Notes under the pieces: model-generated
Database searches by the model: none
What the model was told of the DNA's origin: nothing
What the model saw: only the letters and a program-made list of their open reading frames with translations
In this document: positions 43,933 to 54,522 of the stretch, one piece after another
How positions within the stretch are numbered: the first letter of the stretch is position 1
Layout: every line of letters begins with the position of its first letter
Assembly (NCBI GenBank): GCA_014155875.1
Contig: JACEFZ010028134.1
Coordinates: forward strand, 702,501 to 766,500
Direction: 5' to 3'
Origin: Cepaea nemoralis
Taxonomy: Eukaryota; Mollusca; Gastropoda; Stylommatophora; Helicidae
DNA: 64,000 nucleotides
Translations under genes and position numbers: made by a program

Positions 43933-45908
43933 TAGCTTGGTAAAATCCGGTAATTGTCAGGAGGTTGTAATTTTACCCCTCTGGGAAAGATCACAATCAA
44001 CGGGATTCTTCTACGCCTCTGGGCAGCAATTGTTTTACACCATTCACTCACGTGATTTACTCCTTTCAGCCGAGGATGTACCCGTAGTGAGGTCTTGCAT
44101 AAGCTGGTCACAGCAAAGCTTGTCTCCGTGATATTCCTCCATCCTTTATAGATCCTTAACAGATTCATCAATATCTTCCGTTTAAACGGAATAATGTTAC
44201 ACATCATGGTCCCATGATATAAATTCAACTGGCGCTTTCCTCCTTCAAAGTCGGGCGTAACAATCGTCCCTCCTCGGTGTCGCGGTTTCTTCCCCTGATA
44301 TTCAGTTAATGGGCTGAGTTTCTCTGCATTAGAGTTTCGGGTGAAAACCGTGCTAGAAATTGGAAATTTAGTGAGCCAAGTTGTCCAGCCTTGAGAAATA
44401 ACATAGTCATTCACAGGTGATAAAGTGGAGTTACTTTTGAATAAAGTATCCACAAATAGCTGATCTACTCCTATCAAATCGACCTGACTGAAGGGTAGAT
44501 TGAGTCCTAAGAGTGTTGATTCCAAACCACTCTTGACTTCTGTTACTTCAGGTCCCTGTTGCTGGAATTCCCTGATAACTTCAGCTACTGAGATGATAGG
44601 CGTTTCTTCCTCCATCTTGTGCAAAGAATTTTCTTCTTTAGCAACTACAGACAATGTTGTCTGCACAATATCAGAGTCCATATTCTGGCTCCTGACAATT
44701 CCCTGTGTTTCCTGAGTCTCCGAACTGGTATACTCTGAGATAACAACTGGAAATGTTTCCTGGTCTGGATGTTCCTCTCTGGTCGTGCTTTCCTGGGCTA
44801 AGTCCAGTTGAGGTAAATCCTGTGGTGGGCTGTCTAAGCAATCCATCACATTAGGTAAATCATTTGAACTGATGTCTAGTGTCTTTTCCTGAGCTGCAGC
44901 CTCAAAGATCACGAGGGGTTCCGGATCTTCCTTCATCCCACTGTCAGTCAAATTTAATCCCACTTCTTCCTCGTCTGGGCTGAAGGGAATAATAAAGTCG
45001 GTTACCTCTCCATCTCCGACCTCCTTAAAAGATGTCCTCATGTCCTCTTCTTCTTGAGTTTCACCCCTCGTTGAAGTAAAATGAGATTCCTGGGAGTCTT
45101 GTACTGGCGGACCAGTTAAACCACATATCTTGTGGTACGAACAGTTGTCCTCTGGGTAACTGTTAGTAGGCAAATTATCTGAACTGATAATTAGTGATTC
45201 TTCCCGCGTTGCAGTAATGAAATTCACCTGGGATTCAGTTACTGCCTTCCTCCCTATTTCAGTCAGATGTAATTCCACTTCGTGATTCTGTGAACAGAAG
45301 GGAATGTGAGAATCGGCTAGGTCTCCGCCTGCGACCTCATTAAAGGTTGTCTTCAGTTCCTCTTTCTCTCGAGATTCATTTCTCGTAGCAGTCAAGTGGT
45401 TTTCCTGAAGGTCCTCTACTGTCAAACGACTATTGCCGTGGTGCAAACAGTTATCACGTTTGTGACTGTTTGAAGTGCTCTTGGCAAGTTTTTTCTTCCC
45501 TCTTTTCCGTTTAGGACTGGGTCGAATGAGAACCTGTAGTTCCCTGTCCACTAACTCTGATTCTGCGGTGGGTGGCAAAGATGTCCCTTCCTTCCTGGTT
45601 GGGTGAGCATCCGTATCTCCTACCTTATGTTCCGCTAGAAAGGTTAGCTTCTCCGCATTGACTGCTTCCATATGCGTTTTCTCCATCTTTACTCCTTCAG
45701 TTTTGCTACGCTCTTGTGCTTCAAGGAACTCATCATCTTCTTTAAACATAATTTCTTCTTCTTGGTCCCACCATTCTAACTCTGCTATGATATATGTTTC
45801 AAGTTGCTCTCCCTTTAAGCCTTCTCTTATGCCCCACCCTCTCGCGGTCTCTGAGAAATCTGCGCGCGCCTTCAGATCCTCTTCAAGATTCCGGTAAAGC
45901 AAGAACAT
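43785..45908 (-). CDS. 707-codon ORF of unknown function in an LTR element (possibly Gag-like)
   Basis: The family is not recognised. Residues 1-90 are acidic and helical, with GLKGEQLETYI and EEIMFKEDDEFLEAQERSK, and resemble in pattern the Gag start of the neighbouring Gmr1-type element (TGKELEQYADQKFKEAKDA). A basic, nuclear-signal-like PKRKRGKKK is at 132-140. Residues 152-247 and 254-352 are a diverged tandem duplication: each starts DNC..H, then T.TR.E, TxFxEV, IPF and ends SS.(N)DLP. The rest (about 430-707) has no motif I know and has a basic C-terminus. No zinc knuckle, protease or RT. The start is the first Met of the open frame. Its intactness over 2.1 kb beside near-identical LTRs suggests recent function. 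Confidence 0.7.
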   Translation of the reverse strand: MFLLYRNLEEDLKARADFSETARGWGIREGLKGEQLETYIIAELEWWDQEEEIMFKEDDEFLEAQERSKTEGVKMEKTHMEAVNAEKLTFLAEHKVGDTDAHPTRKEGTSLPPTAESELVDRELQVLIRPSPKRKRGKKKLAKSTSNSHKRDNCLHHGNSRLTVEDLQENHLTATRNESREKEELKTTFNEVAGGDLADSHIPFCSQNHEVELHLTEIGRKAVTESQVNFITATREESLIISSDNLPTNSYPEDNCSYHKICGLTGPPVQDSQESHFTSTRGETQEEEDMRTSFKEVGDGEVTDFIIPFSPDEEEVGLNLTDSGMKEDPEPLVIFEAAAQEKTLDISSNDLPNVMDCLDSPPQDLPQLDLAQESTTREEHPDQETFPVVISEYTSSETQETQGIVRSQNMDSDIVQTTLSVVAKEENSLHKMEEETPIISVAEVIREFQQQGPEVTEVKSGLESTLLGLNLPFSQVDLIGVDQLFVDTLFKSNSTLSPVNDYVISQGWTTWLTKFPISSTVFTRNSNAEKLSPLTEYQGKKPRHRGGTIVTPDFEGGKRQLNLYHGTMMCNIIPFKRKILMNLLRIYKGWRNITETSFAVTSLCKTSLRVHPRLKGVNHVSEWCKTIAAQRRRRIPLIVIFPRGVKLQPPDNYRILPSYCMESRPKTRYKDLSRVSLGYGNGTSLGKTTHCHKEYWKPLGRYRTESA

Positions 45909-48482
45909 AATTGCTAATGACTATATTCAGGTTAGCTCCTATGTATATATCAAAAATCAGATCTACTAGAAAGACAAGAGTTATCTACTGGCAGTCTACG
46001 CTATCCAATGTGTATAGTTTATCCTCAGCAGTGAAAGACAACTGAAAAAAATATTCAAGTAGTACCTGGCGACAGCAGTGAAGTAAGTGTGAGAGATATA
46101 CTACACAGTAATCAACAGTAATATTTACCTACATAAACATTAAAATGTACTGCATACATGTCAAAATGAACATGGCATATATTAGCATAAAATTGCAAAT
46201 CAGTCAAGCAGTTAAATCATCAAACACATCAATGTAAATATGATTAAAGTGATCAGTTATCATTAAATGATGAATGATACACTAAATGATAAGAATTAAA
46301 ATACTTATCAATAAATGATAGATGAGGTAGTTCTCATAAGTTCTTATCTGTTATACTTTTGAAAAGTTATATTTGTCCTCTGTAACTTCCTCAATTAAAA
46401 GTAGCTACCTTTGATGATAGTCTATTTTGATGACTGAAGATTACAAGAGTTAACTTTTAAAATCGTATGTCTAGGGTCTAGTACCGGAGTCTATTGAAAG
46501 CGAGAAGTCCGAATTCAAATACCGTACGAGAAGCCCAATCCGTCAGAAGTCGGGGTGCCCCACCGGCTAGATGAAAGTATTTTTCACTGGCGAGCAACCC
46601 CTAATAGTCAGAAACTGACTAGGGACAAAATCTATATGGCTGAACTACAGATTAAGCCCTGAATATCCAACGTACAGCTCCAAGTGGCTCGTTACAAAAT
46701 TGAAATGAACTGTGCTGAATATTCGCCAAGGATGGGAAGAAGAAGGTTAGCTAGAATAGATTTTTACGTCTGAATTAAAGTGTAAAGACAACTATTCCAG
46801 TACAGGTTTTCTCCCTGACTGCTCCTTTCCTTGGTGTGTAAGTGAACCCCCACCAATGTACACACACAACACGTATGCACAATTGGAAAAAAATATAATG
46901 ACAGAACTATGAGTTACAATACTACAACATTTATTTGCTAATCATAACAATAGACATCGGATGATTGTCAATATGACATGTTTTATGAGGATGATAAAAT
47001 CATATAACATATTGTGATGAGAAACATTACGTAACTTTACTTGTTACTTCATCTATCTGGAACTGTGGTCCAAATCCCCACTCTCCTGTAGACTCAACAA
47101 AAGAACAGCTTGCCGGTATTCTGACGACTGCCAGTCCTGGCTCTCCCTAGTCATAACTCGTTCTTGAGATCTATAACATAGGTGCTCCTTGTGAGAGCTT
47201 GAAAGAAAGTCAAGAATGTGTTATATCAGTTCTACATCAGCGCAATCCTAATTAAAACATATCATAACACAAACATATACAATGACCAGTCTGGCCAAGT
47301 TTATCTTCCAGCTCTACTGCTGTTCACCATCCTCCTTCTCCCTACTGTCTTTAGTCTGGGACGGGCTTTTCAATTGTCTCACACGCCTGTAATGATTACA
47401 TTTCTGCCGCCCCATGTCCATGTCGCTAATACAGAAATTCTGTGTCGTACAGCCGCTCCGTCCAATGTTAGTTTAGCAGCTCACAGGGTCGGTAAGGGTA
47501 TTATAACAATACCTGATCATCCGGGCTTGCAAGCCGTGACAAGTAGCTGTGCCAGGTTTCCATGCATTACCGTGGACGCACGCCCACAATACACTGAGAA
47601 AGTTTAGCACCCTATACCAATTGTGGGTAATGTCTGTACCATTACACCTCTGCTTCCAACACAATCATTGGCCAATGTGCCAATGCGCAGACAATAGCAT
47701 AACACTTCATATTGGTAAGTTTGCATATGACAAATCAATATATCAAACATCCAATACACATAAACATATTGATTAAACTAGACATATTACTGATACTTTA
47801 ACATCATAGCATAATGCACTAGTTAGTTACTGCTGTTGTAAGAATTAAAGAAATAGTCAGTTGACTATAATCTGTACAACAAATGCACACACCAACAGGC
47901 AACTACGATAGTGTACAAAGAAATGACAAGCATCTACCAAGACACCTAAAAGTATACCCAGACAAGATCTGCCTTTCACAAGTTTCTACTTCTCAGAAGA
48001 GTAATACATGAAGCACAATGATATTGAACACAGAACTTAGAAAGAACACTCAAGTACCCTATGACAATGATAGTTCTTGCAATAACCTAGATCAGATATA
48101 GACTGAAAATCAGTAACTAAGAAATAACTTTTGTAGTGAAATCTAACATAATAATCATGCGTATGACTACAGACATTGAGATAGTTCCTACCTGTTCTGA
48201 AGTCAGACTTAATCTAAAGGGGAAAAGTCTAGCAGGGGTTTTTATACCTAGCCTAGCAGTAGACACTTATCTCCCAGGAATTCCATTCATAAATTCTTCT
48301 TATCTCCTCCTGACGTTAGTTGCAATTAACTCCAAGTCTGTCCAGTCATAAAAATTCTTTCTGCATGCACACTAGCCTTCACACCTGTGGGTCTGACCAT
48401 TATTAGCCCACTGAGTCTTATCAGTGATTTCACACCTTCCTGAGTCTGCCAGTCTGAGTGGACGGGGCTTGTTTACCGCCCT
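45909..48482 (-). other. 2.6-kb leader of the single-ORF element
   Basis: AT-rich and without conserved ORFs. Its parts 47170-48240 match the decayed copy at 38870-39960. A region near 46520-46600 has a GAATTCAAATACC segment that might be a diverged tRNA-like box. No clear tRNA primer site could be placed next to the LTR. Confidence 0.5.
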
Positions 48483-48884
48483 GGGGCTATTATCTCTCCC
48501 TGTGTCAATGTTGTTCACGCCTGAGTGGTTTTATTTCACTCACTGGCCCAGTTCATTGTTGATTCAGCCAGGGTCTACCTGAACGAGAAGGTGCCAATGT
48601 GTCTGTGTGGTGTCAAAGCCCGTCTGGGTCAGCAGTTTTCCAAGGTCTAGACTAATTTAAATTATCTAGTTGTGTCCATCTCAAGTATCCCATTTTACTT
48701 GTCATCTGCAAGCTTACGTCATGGCTGGTTGGTTTGTTTACTTGTAGGTTTTGCAAGCTTACGTCAAGACAGTATAGCCTTGAATATAGAGAAAACAGTT
48801 TTGTTCGTCTGTTGATCCTCTACATGGCCCATCAAAAGTGAACCGAAAATTGTTCTGGGAAGTAAAGGCTGCCAATTCGTGACA
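48483..48884 (-). repeat. 5' LTR of the single-ORF element
   Basis: Near-identical to 43309-43710. The junction with the interior is CCCTGGGGC on plus versus CTTGGGC at the left copy. Confidence 0.85.
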
Positions 48885-48889
48885 GTGTA

Positions 48890-49160
48890 GTAGCTAGACT
48901 GTCACTTACCGACCCCATGGTCATGGAGTTCCATCTACATCGGGGCGGATTCGGATGTTAAAATGGACTCAGCCTAAAATTGGCACTAAAATATCTTGGG
49001 AAGTCAAGGCGCCAGGTGTGATAGTGGCCTCATCACCCAGCCAGTGTCGATTGGTCTATATAAAATATGGGTCTACAGAGTATTCTCAACGTGTCATAAG
49101 GCTGGCAACTGGGGCCTTTACTAGCTTGTACTCACACAGCTATAAAGGGAATTTTTAACA
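48890..49160 (+). mobile_element. interspersed repeat family I
   Basis: CCGACCCCATGGTCATGGAG, CGGGGCGGATTCGGATGTTA and AATATGGGTCTAC resemble 50081-50290, 53410-53530 and 57775-57880. Possibly a tRNA-related SINE (GGTTTGAATCTCC-like box in the 50081 copy). Confidence 0.4.
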
Positions 49161-49189
49161 GGGATAAAGCTAGTTAGTTGCATATCCTT

Positions 49190-49270
49190 TACAAGAAATC
49201 AACAACAGCTATAAAATGCTGGTATTGACAGCGATGTCCTGTAATAGGATTTGCGAAATTAAAAAAAAAA
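49190..49270 (+). mobile_element. SINE-C 3' fragment
   Basis: AAGAAATCAACAACAGCTAT to TCCTGTAATAGGATTTGCG plus an A tail. Confidence 0.6.
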
Positions 49271-49496
49271 ATTGCCCATTGCTTTCACAACGACCAACAT
49301 CCATACCATTTTATAAAAACCCAACTCAAGGCGATCTAAAAGGGATAATCTTGGAACACAACGAAATGAAGATGGGGACGCAGCACGTATGGGGATGCCC
49401 CGAGTGCTGTGATATCAGTTCTTGACTCAACTCAACAAACTAAAAACAAAATACAGATTTTAAATGAGTTAATACAATAGCACGTCGATTGCCACT

Positions 49497-49736
49497 TTTT
49501 TTTCCCGCATATCCTTTACAGGACATTGCTGTCAACAGCAGCATCTTTCAGCTGTCTGTTGATTTCCTGGCAAGATTACGCTCAGTAGTTTGCCATTGCT
49601 TTCTGAGCGGCCGGCTCAATTATCCCGCAAGTCACCAGCGGGGGTAGAACCGCTTCCAGTTCTCGCCCGCTACGAGACTGCGTGAAAAACGGGATTACGG
49701 AGAAAGTGGTGTAACCCCTCGGCCAGAGAGATCGGC
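49497..49736 (-). mobile_element. SINE-C with 11-bp target duplication
   Basis: CGATTGCCACT at 49486-49496 and 49737-49747. The minus strand has GGCCGAGGGG, a B-box region GGTTCTACCCC and a poly-A tail. Confidence 0.9.
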
Positions 49737-49813
49737 CGATTGCCACTACTAGTGTCAAATGTTCGCTGTCCGGTCTGTATGAGTTAACAGGCAGTATCCC
49801 TTGTCTGCCAACC

Positions 49814-50078
49814 CGGGAGACTCCGTGGCAAAGTGGTCAAGCCGTTTGAATCGGGCTCCGAAGGTTGTGGGTTCGATTCCGGGCCGCGTCCTTCGGTTCA
49901 CGAGTGAAATTTTTCTCATGTGAGACTCATGTGAGACTCATGTGGGTCGTCGTTAGAGCTACGGAGTTCGTGCTTTTTGCGACGCCTTCCGCACTGCGGA
50001 AAGAGACCGAGCCATATGGGATAAAAACCCGGTGCAATGAAGTCGACCCTGTCGACTTTTAAGCGACTATTTTTTAAA
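49814..50078 (+). mobile_element. SINE-A with best Pol III promoter
   Basis: A box TGGCAAAGTGG (49826-49836) and perfect B box GGTTCGATTCC (49870-49880). An imperfect duplication CTGCCAA(C/T)CC is at 49805-49814 and 50081-50090. A short ATGTGAGACTC triplication occurs at 49918-49941. Confidence 0.85.
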
Positions 50079-50080
50079 GC

Positions 50081-50290
50081 CTGCCAATCCGATGACCGTG
50101 GGTTTGAATCTCCATCGAGGCGTAGATTTTAAAATTAACTACTGCTCCCGGGTCGACCCAGCCTACAATGAGAACCAGGACGTCCCTGAGAAGTAAAGGC
50201 GTCATATCGACCACATCACGCACGGCGTGCCCCTTGAAGTGTCATAATATGGGACTAGCTCCATATACCCGACACGGCTCAAGGTATGTG
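50081..50290 (+). mobile_element. interspersed repeat family I
   Basis: GACCGTGGGTTTGAATCTCC (B-box-like), CCCGGGTCGACCCAGCC and GACTAGCTCCATATACCC. Confidence 0.45.
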
Positions 50291-50309
50291 AAGGGGTCAT
50301 GTTCTTAAA

Positions 50310-50560
50310 GGGTCAATAAACTGTGTGAAGCCCATAAACAATGTTGAAGCCCATCGTGTTGATAAACAGTCTGAATGTTAATAAACAGTCTGAAAGTCGA
50401 TAAACAGTGTTAAAGTCAATAAACAGTGTTAAGGTCAATAAACAGTGTTAAAGTCAATAAACGGTGGTGAAGTCAATAAGGGGTGTTGAAGTCAATAAAT
50501 TGTGTCAATAAACAGTGTTGAAGTCAATAAAAGTCTGAAAGGCAATACACAGTGTTAAAA
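50310..50560. repeat. about 19-bp minisatellite
   Basis: Around a dozen imperfect copies of GTCAATAAACAGTGTTAAA with length variation. Confidence 0.8.
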
Positions 50561-51034
50561 TGATCGACATGTTTCATTTCTTGATATAGATTTGCAGGCG
50601 GAAATTCTCTAGGAAACAAAACTGAATATTTCTGGGGGGGAAATGTACGCACTTGCTTTCGTTAATCAACAATTCGACGCGTGAAATCAATGTTGATAAC
50701 CCTGGCTTGTCGCCTTCATGCAAATCATGCCCTGGTGCAGACGGTAACACATTACAGCTGGCATGTATCGGCCGTGCCCTGACATTAGAACAGTGGTTCT
50801 CACCTTTTGCATTGCCTTGCTTCTGCCGTGTCTTGTGCAGTGTACTGCTTGTACAGAACTTCTCAAACGTCCTTACCGGTAACTGTAGTGACGCCCATGT
50901 GTTAGTGGGGTCCATAAGAGAAGCGAAGGACAGTAATTCTGCCTGGCATATTTGGCTGCATCTCGTCAAGTGCATACTGCAGAGTTACATAATTCATATG
51001 AAGTGAATAGATGAATAATATGTTACTGCTACCG
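50561..51034. other. no recognisable feature
   Basis: Short open frames on both strands; none shows a conserved motif. Confidence 0.35.
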
Positions 51035-51192
51035 ACATCTTGCCTTCTTGACAGATGATAGTTTGTTATATTGTGCTTCCAAAAATGCATAATAACTATA
51101 ACAAATGGTGGTAGCGAATGCGACTGATTAGATCTCTCCATAGCACAAAGCCTGGGCTTAATTGAAGAGACCGTGTGTTGCCCATGCATCAT

Positions 51193-51264
<72 letters not shown>

Positions 51265-51560
51265 CCTGCCTAGTTTACTCCAGAGAAAGGTAACACCTAT
51301 ACGTTTGGAACAAGTCAAGCTGCAGAAACTGTCGTATCAGCAAAGCAATGCTCTAACTGTCCGCCTATTGGAGCTTCGATCCTATACCACTTGCCGACCA
51401 AGGCTTAAGATCTGGTCTGTCCTTACATGACATTTAGTCTTTAGGTTGCATTTGCTTCCATTAGGATAAGGCTTGGACTTTCCCAATTTATTTCCGCCCG
51501 AAGCCGTTGGCACAATGTTGGGTGTCGGGTTTGGTAAGTGTCGCCCAACATTCGGCGCTA
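51035..51560 (+). mobile_element. dispersed repeat family F, longest copy, with (CT)n expansion
   Basis: Matches 9820-10140 and the inverse of 12345-12720. The CCTCTCTCGGCCTGCC segment of other copies is replaced by a (CT)n tract of about 70 bp at 51192-51261. The right end has GGGTGTCGGGTTTGGTAAG. Confidence 0.65.
51192..51261. repeat. (CT)n microsatellite
   Basis: Pure CT dinucleotide of about 70 bp inside family F. Confidence 0.95.
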
Positions 51561-52382
51561 ACAGAAAGCAGGTAGTACCGTTAACTATCATACAGTAGAT
51601 CAGTCATATCTGACTAAGACCTGACAGTTATAATACTATAGCTGAGGCACGTAAAATACATATTCACGGGTAATTTTCGAACGTGGAGTATTTGTTATCC
51701 CCACGGTAACTTCACATATAGCACGAACTATTGCTGTTTGCATAACACCGAATGAAACCGCCTAATTGCTAACTCTAATTAGATATGAGCAATCGTTTAT
51801 TGTTCGTCATATAATAACATATTCAATGTAGCGGGTGTTGCGCAAGAATACATATCTTTGTTCTGCATATGTTGGACACTCCGACAACACATGTTTAGCT
51901 ACCATTTTACCTGTTCTACGGTTACATTCAACAGCATTTCCAATCTTTAGTTTATTAAACAAGTGATATCTCAGCCTGTTATGTCACCCGAATACTGTAT
52001 ACGGAACCCGAATATTGTAACATGTTCCCTTCAGCTCAGCGGGTAATATTCATCATTTGTCTGCTGGCCTGAATGCTCTGATTCCCACTTGGTTTTATAC
52101 TTAACTTCTGATAAACATCTTAGCCCCATCACAGATTGTTTATATATCAGGGCGAATGTGTTGTTCGCACTTCATTGCCAGATTATCAGTCTCGTCGTTT
52201 CTCTGTCTTAATAATGTGTTTGCCCCTGGACAGAATGGGCTAGATGCCATTGGTGGCTAGACGGGCCTTTTGGATTTAAATTATGGAATCGCATTTAAGC
52301 AGCTAGTGATAAAACAGACAGGAATTTTGAGGTAATGTAAGGCAGATCATGACCGCGTGAAAGAAAGCCTGTAGCCTCAGAT
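51561..52382. other. no recognisable feature
   Basis: Nothing coding or repetitive was identified. Confidence 0.35.
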
Positions 52383-52680
52383 AATACATCTCATCTCAAC
52401 CCATCTCATTTCACCCCATATCACCGCACCTCACCTCACATTCTCTCATCTCCTCTCATCTCACCTCAGCTCATCTCAAATCATCTCACCCCACTTCACC
52501 CCCACCTCATCTCACGTCATCTCATCTTTTTCCTCTTGTACTTTGTTGGATCGAGTTGAAGCATAAACAGCGGGAGAGTATCTGATTATAGGCTTCATAT
52601 ATCCAGATTCCCATGGACTCTGTTATTCCCTCTGTCCAGTGTTTGCATGGTCAACCTCTTCTTCTAGTTCCATTTGATAA
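52383..52680 (-). mobile_element. LINE-E 3' end with a long degenerate tail
   Basis: CCTCTTGTACTTTGTTGGAT, AAACAGCGGGAGAGT and CCCATGGACTCTGTTATTCC match 3460-3560. The CATCTCACCTCA-rich stretch at 52383-52528 is the pentanucleotide tail, about 145 bp and decayed. Confidence 0.65.
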
Positions 52681-52689
52681 TAATAAATC

Positions 52690-52850
52690 TATGGCTTAAA
52701 ATATGTGACAACATCAGCATTTGGTACACTTTTGGGCTTTGGCAATATCCGATTAGAGATGATAAATCTGCGGCTTAAAGTATGCGACAACATCAGTATT
52801 GGACACATTTATGGCAGTATCCAATGAGAGATTCCCACTTCATACTTCCT
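52690..52850. repeat. about 77-bp tandem pair
   Basis: GATAATAAATCTATGGCTTA and GATGATAAATCTGCGGCTTA start two diverged units that each contain GACAACATCAG and a CAGTATCC/CAATATCC end. Confidence 0.7.
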
Positions 52851-53405
52851 GTAGTTTGTGGTGTTTCGCGTGAGAACCACCGAACGGCCGAGGTTGTGTC
52901 AAAGGTCATAAATGTCCCGGCCTAACCGCACTTGTCAAGAAGTTTGTCAACTAGGCAATGTTGTTTGAAACTAACGACCTAACGATTGTTCAGGTAAATG
53001 TTAGAACATGCAGAGTTCTAATGTGCTCATGTAAATGAACGCTGTTGGTTTATACTTAAAGTAGACACATTCAAGCAGGTCAAAGCTATATCTTCCAACA
53101 TGTTATTGTTATGTTGTCCTTTCAGAAAGGTGCAACAACTTCAATGTAGTTCTGTGATTTCGTTGTTCAAAGCCGTGATTTCGAATAATATCTATTAGAT
53201 AGATTAAGAAAATAATGCGGCGGTGTTTGATGTTGTTAATGATTGCCGTGTATTGATTTTGCTAATGATGCCATTGTGTTTTGGTTCTGGTTTTACAGTC
53301 TAAAGCTTCATAGTAACAACAGTTCATGTTTGAAGGTTGATGTTTGTTCATGAAAGTTCATGAAATGTACTCTTGTCTTCTGTTGGAGTTGCATTTTGGG
53401 ACAAA
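52851..53405. other. no recognisable feature
   Basis: No gene or repeat recognised. Confidence 0.35.
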
Positions 53406-53409
53406 TACT

Positions 53410-53640
53410 AACGACGGGGAAACCGCGGTAGCGTGTTCGCTAGACCCTCGCCTGTCACCCGATGGTCACGTGGCCGATCTACATTTGGGTGGATTGAAAT
53501 TTTAAAAACTGACTTGGACCCCAGGTTGGCCCGCCCTAAAATCATCATCATCATCGTCACGTGCCGTGCCGATAAGCGTGGTCGGTGTTGTTTTGCTATC
53601 TCAGACGATCACCAGAGTCGTGGATCAGATCTATGAATTG
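53410..53640 (-). mobile_element. family I copy joined to a LINE-D 3' tail
   Basis: 53410-53530 resembles family I on plus. 53540-53640 (ATCATCATCATCATCG, GCCGTGCCGATAAGCGTGG, CCAGAGTCGTGGATCAG) is the 3' end of LINE-D on minus. Confidence 0.5.
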
Positions 53641-53807
53641 ACGAAACATGATTTTCTAGACATCTGTAAAGAAGATAAATTCTATCATTGCTTTCCTTCT
53701 TAGCAGTGACAACACGGATGGTGAGCGTGGCAATTGTCTCTATAAAGAGATCCCCTGTCTCTTCATCACCATCATCATCATCTTCCACTTTTACCGTCAA
53801 CCGTCAT

Positions 53808-53852
53808 GGGGGGGGGGGGGGGGGGGGGGGGGTGGGGGGGGGGGGGGGGGGG
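53808..53852 (+). repeat. 45-nt poly-G tract
   Basis: G-run with a single T at 53833. Potential G-quadruplex and probable assembly weak point, just before the Penelope-like element. Confidence 0.9.
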
Positions 53853-53857
53853 AATAG

Positions 53858-54069
53858 TTGGAGCTCCATATAGATCTATGTGTCGAGGAAGTCATGTCCC
53901 AACTTAATAAACCTGATAATTATTCCTCCTGCGCCGAAGACCCCACTCTCTCCTATAACCGGAAGATTCAAAATACCATCAAACAGCTCATACGTGAGGA
54001 TGCCTTACCACGCAGTGCCTCTTCACTTCACATCCATGACTCTGACTTGGGCAAACCCACCCTCTACAT
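53858..54069 (+). pseudogene. Penelope-like RT, N-terminal segment
   Basis: DPTLSYNRKIQNTIKQLIRE and a following GKPTLY segment precede the insertion. This is the region before the LPKIHK motif in Penelope-like RTs. The frame equals that of 54523-55479 once the MITE and one target copy are removed. Confidence 0.75.
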
Positions 54070-54516
54070 CAGTGGTTCTCAACCTTTTTTGACCCATTCC
54101 CCCCTTCACCATATTTTCAGAACGCCATTTCCCCCCCCCCCTTCCTATCAAAAATTTGGCCCGTTCCCCCCTTCACCGGTATTTTCAAACGTCATTCCCC
54201 CCCTTTCATATTTCCTATCTAAAAATCCCCTCACCCCTACACAGTATACGTAAAAATGGAAGGCAAATGTAATAGCATATACTAAAACAAGTCTAGACAT
54301 CCACATAAAACATGATTTGTGGGTCTACTTACTTTATAAAATGAATTTTAGAAGTACGAGACATACTTAACTGTAAAGTTTGAAGGGAAAAACTATGTCA
54401 AGTAATCGGTTCTTGTATTAACACGATCTTGAAATGGTCTTCACCCCCCCCCCCCTGGAAACCATGAAATTCCCCCCTGGGGGGGGGGGGGATTCCCCAC
54501 CGGTTGAGAACCACTG
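54070..54516. mobile_element. hAT MITE, 447 bp, 8-bp target duplication
   Basis: Perfect 15-bp terminal repeats CAGTGGTTCTCAACC (54070-54084, inverted 54502-54516) and the 8-bp duplication CTCTACAT (54062-54069 and 54517-54524) identify a non-autonomous hAT element. It has no ORF and is rich in C/G homopolymers (54131-54141, 54478-54491). A terminal repeat of the CAGTGGTTCTCAACC type is common among animal hAT MITEs. Confidence 0.95.
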
Positions 54517-54522
54517 CTCTAC

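Larger units (their letters stand above)
43309..48884 (-). mobile_element. single-ORF LTR element (non-autonomous), 5.6 kb
   Basis: Two 402-bp direct repeats (43309-43710 and 48483-48884) differ at only one or two places. On the minus strand they begin TGTCACGAATTGGCAG. A purine tract AAGGGGGAAGC lies just before the 3' copy, so the element reads leftwards. The internal region holds one 707-codon ORF plus a residual ORF near the 3' LTR, and no recognisable protease, RT, RNase H or integrase. Flanking 5-bp duplications are not evident, and the two flanks belong to different repeats. Confidence 0.75.
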
